Shown here: positions 61,488-64,000 of the stretch, piece after piece
How positions within the stretch are numbered: position 1 is the stretch's first letter
Layout: each line of letters opens with the position of its first letter
Origin: Paludibacteraceae bacterium
GTDB taxonomy: Bacteria; Bacteroidota; Bacteroidia; Bacteroidales; Paludibacteraceae
Length of the DNA: 64,000 nucleotides
Assembly (NCBI GenBank): GCA_905233255.1
Contig: CAJOCN010000001.1
Span: forward strand, 1-64,000
Direction of reading: 5' to 3'
The notes under the pieces: model-generated
What the model was told of the DNA's origin: nothing
What the model saw: only the letters and a program-made list of their open reading frames with translations
Databases searched by the model: none
Translations under genes and position numbers: made by a program

Positions 61488-61988
61488 TTAATTATGATTT
61501 TTTATCCAGATAACGGCGTCGGACTCGAGGGTCCAGGCGGGTAATGGAGAGGAAGGAGTGTAGCCGGCAGAGCGGTAAAGGGCTGTACAGGGTGTGTTAT
61601 TGGTAGCTATGACAGCATAAAGGCAACGCAGATGGAGAAAACCGAAAGCGTAAGCTTCGAGTTGTTTGAGGGCTTCGTGCCCCACTCCTTTTCCTCGGTA
61701 TTCAGGCGCGATATACATGCCTATCGCCGCACGGCGGTTGCGAGGGTCGAAATCGAAGAGATCGAGGCAACCGATGGTTAGACCGTCCTGCGGACTGAAG
61801 GATTCTTCTATTACAAGGCGGAGTTGACCGTCTTTGTAGATGTCACCGGTGGTGGAGGCGATGTAATCGCGCAAGTCCTGCTGGGAGAGCGGATTATGGT
61901 TCGCTCCGTCCGCCCATGCAGAAGCATCGTTCTCCCATTGATAGAGGAACGGAAGGTCAGCAGGTTCTATTTTGCGCAATTTAATCAT
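61488..61988 (-). CDS. GNAT-family N-acetyltransferase
   Basis: 166 residues. Motif A (IAPEYRGKGVGHEALKQLEAYAF) binds acetyl-CoA; the C-terminal NTPCTALYRSAGYT is typical. RimJ/RimL-like; substrate unknown. Start overlaps the stop of the preceding gene (TAATG). Confidence 0.92.
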   Translation of the reverse strand: MIKLRKIEPADLPFLYQWENDASAWADGANHNPLSQQDLRDYIASTTGDIYKDGQLRLVIEESFSPQDGLTIGCLDLFDFDPRNRRAAIGMYIAPEYRGKGVGHEALKQLEAYAFGFLHLRCLYAVIATNNTPCTALYRSAGYTPSSPLPAWTLESDAVIWIKNHN

Positions 61989-62413
61989 TAGTCAAACAAA
62001 CGGGCGAAGAGGCCTTTTTTCTTCTTGGGATTAAGGTCTTCGATATTACCCTGCGGGGCAGGTTCGTAGGGATGGCCGGTGTGGATCATGTTATAGATCA
62101 CGCCCCAGTCCGGCAGTCCGCCGAGGTTACGGTCGTCAATCCAGAGATCCGCCACCAGTTTGCGGGGCGTTCCATGCTCCGGTTCCTCCTCCGGATAATT
62201 GGAGTTGACGGCATAGAACTCCAGGCCCTTGGACTTGCAGTAATCCAAAGCCTCTTGGAGCAAATCGCCTTCACGGACGGTCCAGAGGATGATCTGGTGA
62301 TGGTCCTCCTGCTGCAGTTTCTTCAGGGTCTGAATAGCAAACGGGATAGGTTTGCCGATCTTCGGGTACTCGTGGGTCACGATAGTACCATCAAAATCAC
62401 AAGCAATGATCAT
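61988..62413 (-). CDS. HAD-like hydrolase (BT0820-type)
   Basis: 141 residues from MIIACDFDGTIV, whose Asp-x-Asp is HAD motif I; ILWTVREGDLL is motif II and LWIDDRNLGG the acidic motif IV. Upstream in-frame Met codons would add a low-complexity stretch (YKRRARSRAS) unlike the family, so the start at the DFDGT Met is chosen. The Lys-rich C-terminus (NPKKKKGLFARLFD) may touch the membrane. Substrate unknown. Confidence 0.85.
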   Translation of the reverse strand: MIIACDFDGTIVTHEYPKIGKPIPFAIQTLKKLQQEDHHQIILWTVREGDLLQEALDYCKSKGLEFYAVNSNYPEEEPEHGTPRKLVADLWIDDRNLGGLPDWGVIYNMIHTGHPYEPAPQGNIEDLNPKKKKGLFARLFD

Positions 62414-62555
62414 TCGCTGCTGGCTAAGGCTTGCACGACTGCGCGCTCTGCGCTTGTATAGTGCTTCGCCTTGCCCTCGCTCTTCGGTCTGCAAAACTGC
62501 GTTTTACATCCCGATAATAAAAGGGCCTCTCCAAGCCAGAGGAGAGTTTTATTTG

Positions 62556-62996
62556 TTAATAATCTTCGGCATTAGGATCTTTGGGTTTCATCTCAGCCTC
62601 CATTTTGCCGAGGGTCGGTTTGGTGAAATACCAAGCGATGGCCGCCATGGCGGTTAACCACATCATCGGGCGATAGGCACCCAAGATAAAATATACCATA
62701 ATATCCAAGGGCATGTTCAATCCCACCGCCAGAATACGGTATGCCGCTGCACCCTCGTACGCTTCCGGGGTTTTAGGTTTTTGCCACTTAATGAAATACA
62801 GACCAATCGGAATACCTATCAGCGCCACGATAATAGCCGCAAACTGTAGCATTTTTCCGGGGCCCGACATCGGGTCCGTGGGTTCGCCAAGAATCCCCTT
62901 GGATGTCAGATAATACATTACACCAAGCACAACAAGCGTCAGCGCCATTACACCGTAATATAACCAATTAAGGTGTCTAATTACTTTTTCTTCCAT
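62556..62996 (-). CDS. Conserved membrane protein (146 aa)
   Basis: Four membrane helices (about 12-30, 50-70, 86-103 and 106-124), charged C-terminus. Resembles unnamed Bacteroidales membrane proteins encoded next to recR. Function unknown. It follows recR by five bases. Confidence 0.78.
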   Translation of the reverse strand: MEEKVIRHLNWLYYGVMALTLVVLGVMYYLTSKGILGEPTDPMSGPGKMLQFAAIIVALIGIPIGLYFIKWQKPKTPEAYEGAAAYRILAVGLNMPLDIMVYFILGAYRPMMWLTAMAAIAWYFTKPTLGKMEAEMKPKDPNAEDY

Positions 62997-63001
62997 ATAT
63001 T

Positions 63002-63643
63002 TTATCCTTTAAATTCAGTTCTGTTTACAATAGACCGCCCGAGGGTGATCTCGTCGGTGTATTCCAGTTGGTTGCCGACCGCCACACCGCGGGCGATTTG
63101 AGAGATCTTTAAATTTGAGGATTTGAAGATTTGAGGATTTGAAGATTTAGCATTCTCTAATCTTCTGTAGATATAAAAATTGGTGGTATCGCCCTCCATG
63201 GTGGTAGGCAGGGCGAGGATGATTTCGTCCACCTCTCCTTTGGTAACACGCTCGATGAGCGAATCTATCTCAATGTCCTTGGGTCCGATGCCCTCCATGG
63301 GCGAAATGACCCCTCCGAGCACGTGGTACACGCCGTTGTACTGGCCAGTATTCTCAATGGACATCACATCCTGTACGTTCTCCACGACGCAGATGGTAGA
63401 ATGGTCTCTGCGCGTGGACGCACATATCGGGCATAACTCCGTGTCGGATATATTATGGCACTCGCGGCAGTAATGGACATCGTGTTTGAGCCGCGTGAAG
63501 GCATTGGCAAACGCCTCCACCTCGTCGTTACTCTGACGGAGGAGATGCAAGACGAGCCGCAGAGCCGTTCTGCGCCCTACTCCCGGCAGCGATGCCATCT
63601 GGTTGACCGCTTGCTCTAATACTATGGAGGGATAGTCGGACAT
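63002..63643 (-). CDS. recR: Recombination mediator RecR
   Basis: 213 residues. Helix-hairpin-helix [12 protein letters not shown], zinc finger Cys59/Cys62/Cys71/Cys74, Toprim domain ([30 protein letters not shown]) and C-terminal [19 protein letters not shown]. Works with RecF/RecO to load RecA. Residues about 163-179 ([17 protein letters not shown]) replace a short loop and are encoded by the 8-base repeat (63096-63150), in frame. The start codon overlaps the upstream stop (TGATG). Confidence 0.95.
   Translation of the reverse strand: MSDYPSIVLEQAVNQMASLPGVGRRTALRLVLHLLRQSNDEVEAFANAFTRLKHDVHYCRECHNISDTELCPICASTRRDHSTICVVENVQDVMSIENTGQYNGVYHVLGGVISPMEGIGPKDIEIDSLIERVTKGEVDEIILALPTTMEGDTTNFYIYRRLENAKSSNPQIFKSSNLKISQIARGVAVGNQLEYTDEITLGRSIVNRTEFKG
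63096..63150. repeat. 8-base tandem repeat inside recR
   Basis: GATTTGAG/GATTTGAA units; read on the minus strand as [16 protein letters not shown]. Same phase and peptide as in the histidine kinase at 52982-53016. Confidence 0.88.
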
Positions 63644-64000
63644 CAACTCTTCTTTGCCCAGCGGGCAGGGATCATACGGTAGGGGTAACGCTCGCGGATA
63701 TTATCCGCATTCGGGCAGTCAATACGGTGAATACGGATACCCTTGGTAACCGAGACGAATGCAAAAATCGGGTCGCCCGGCTGCGGGTTGCAGCATTTGG
63801 AGAGGTTGTAGTCCACGTTCTTGACATTCATGTCCACCTCAATCGCCAGACCTTTTAGTTCGGATTTGTCCACATACTCCGTATGCTCGCGAACGGTCGG
63901 CGTCTCTTCGGGCGTCAGGAAAACCTCACGCAGGCGCTGTATATCCTCCTTGCCGGTAGCGAGCGACTGATACATATCCGAGACTTCCTTGTAGCCTAAC
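63643..64000 (-). CDS. RelA/SpoT-type (p)ppGpp synthetase/hydrolase, 3' end only, without ACT domain
   Basis: Partial at the right edge; 118 residues visible. [18 protein letters not shown] and [34 protein letters not shown] are the conserved Cys-rich (ZFD/RIS) region of long RSH proteins. The frame stops at PARWAKKS, where long RSH enzymes normally continue with an ACT domain of about 70 residues. The stop overlaps the recR start, leaving no room for a missing domain. Catalytic domains lie outside the window. Confidence 0.85.
   Translation of the reverse strand, partial: LGYKEVSDMYQSLATGKEDIQRLREVFLTPEETPTVREHTEYVDKSELKGLAIEVDMNVKNVDYNLSKCCNPQPGDPIFAFVSVTKGIRIHRIDCPNADNIRERYPYRMIPARWAKKS

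Overview
The window looks like a chromosomal contig from an anaerobic member of the order Bacteroidales, probably gut or rumen associated and possibly metagenome-derived. The grounds are: Bacteroidetes-type promoters (TTG, about 20 bases, TAnnTTTG) in front of most units; AT-rich leaders that mostly lack a Shine-Dalgarno sequence; and gene content typical of the order (Na+-NQR, a V-type ATPase operon of the E-DUF2764-A-B-D-I-K type, methylmalonyl-CoA decarboxylase, DUF5692, DUF3109, a four-helix-bundle protein). I cannot place the family.

Layout. 1-700: the tail of an unknown gene and a tiny lipoprotein. 704-6408 (-): nqrABCDEF, with nqrF broken by a small deletion. 6841-12431 (+): a redox locus of hypB (also broken), a 951-residue Fe-S/FAD oxidoreductase, hypA, a small membrane protein and a DUF5692 membrane protein. 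12631-22641 (+): a tightly packed run of gyrA, a TPR protein, ruvX, def, mntP, a DUF3109 gene, cinA and a gene that fuses an AspT/YidE-type antiporter to a PD40-OmpA protein. 22666: a PatB-type aminotransferase. 23905-31211 (+): the V-type ATPase, followed by fabD, a DUF1295 gene, a pfkB-family kinase, a truncated DUF805 gene, a DUF2059/TonB protein and a HAD phosphatase.

36.1-43.3 kb is an AT-richer accessory region of unfamiliar genes. It holds a structured RNA with mutually exclusive folds, a membrane-tethered OmpA protein, two paralogous small proteins, a voltage-sensor channel with a non-canonical pore filter, a DUF1232 protein and a PH-like protein. 43.4-46.3 kb is a lipoprotein / DNA-binding-like / transmembrane kinase trio. 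lon follows, then an XRE regulator facing a 700-base region rich in TGTGAA sites, a tRNA-Ala(GGC) and ispE. 52.1-58.1 kb (-) is the methylmalonyl-CoA branch (mce, mmdA, mmdD, mmdC, mmdB), with a four-helix-bundle gene inside it and a histidine kinase at its end. The right end carries two tandem paralogous lipoproteins, a GNAT enzyme, a HAD-like protein, a membrane protein, recR and the 3' end of a rel/spoT-type gene that lacks its ACT domain.

Two themes join the genes. First, sodium bioenergetics: NQR, the biotin-dependent decarboxylase and a V-ATPase whose K subunit keeps the Na+-ligand residues all point to a Na+ cycle. Second, short tandem repeats and small palindromes lie between genes and also inside coding sequences, where they add in-frame peptides to RecR, a histidine kinase, CinA, IspE and HypB. 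Two small deletions (nqrF, hypB), one gene fusion and one truncated RSH protein could be real or assembly errors and need read-level checking.
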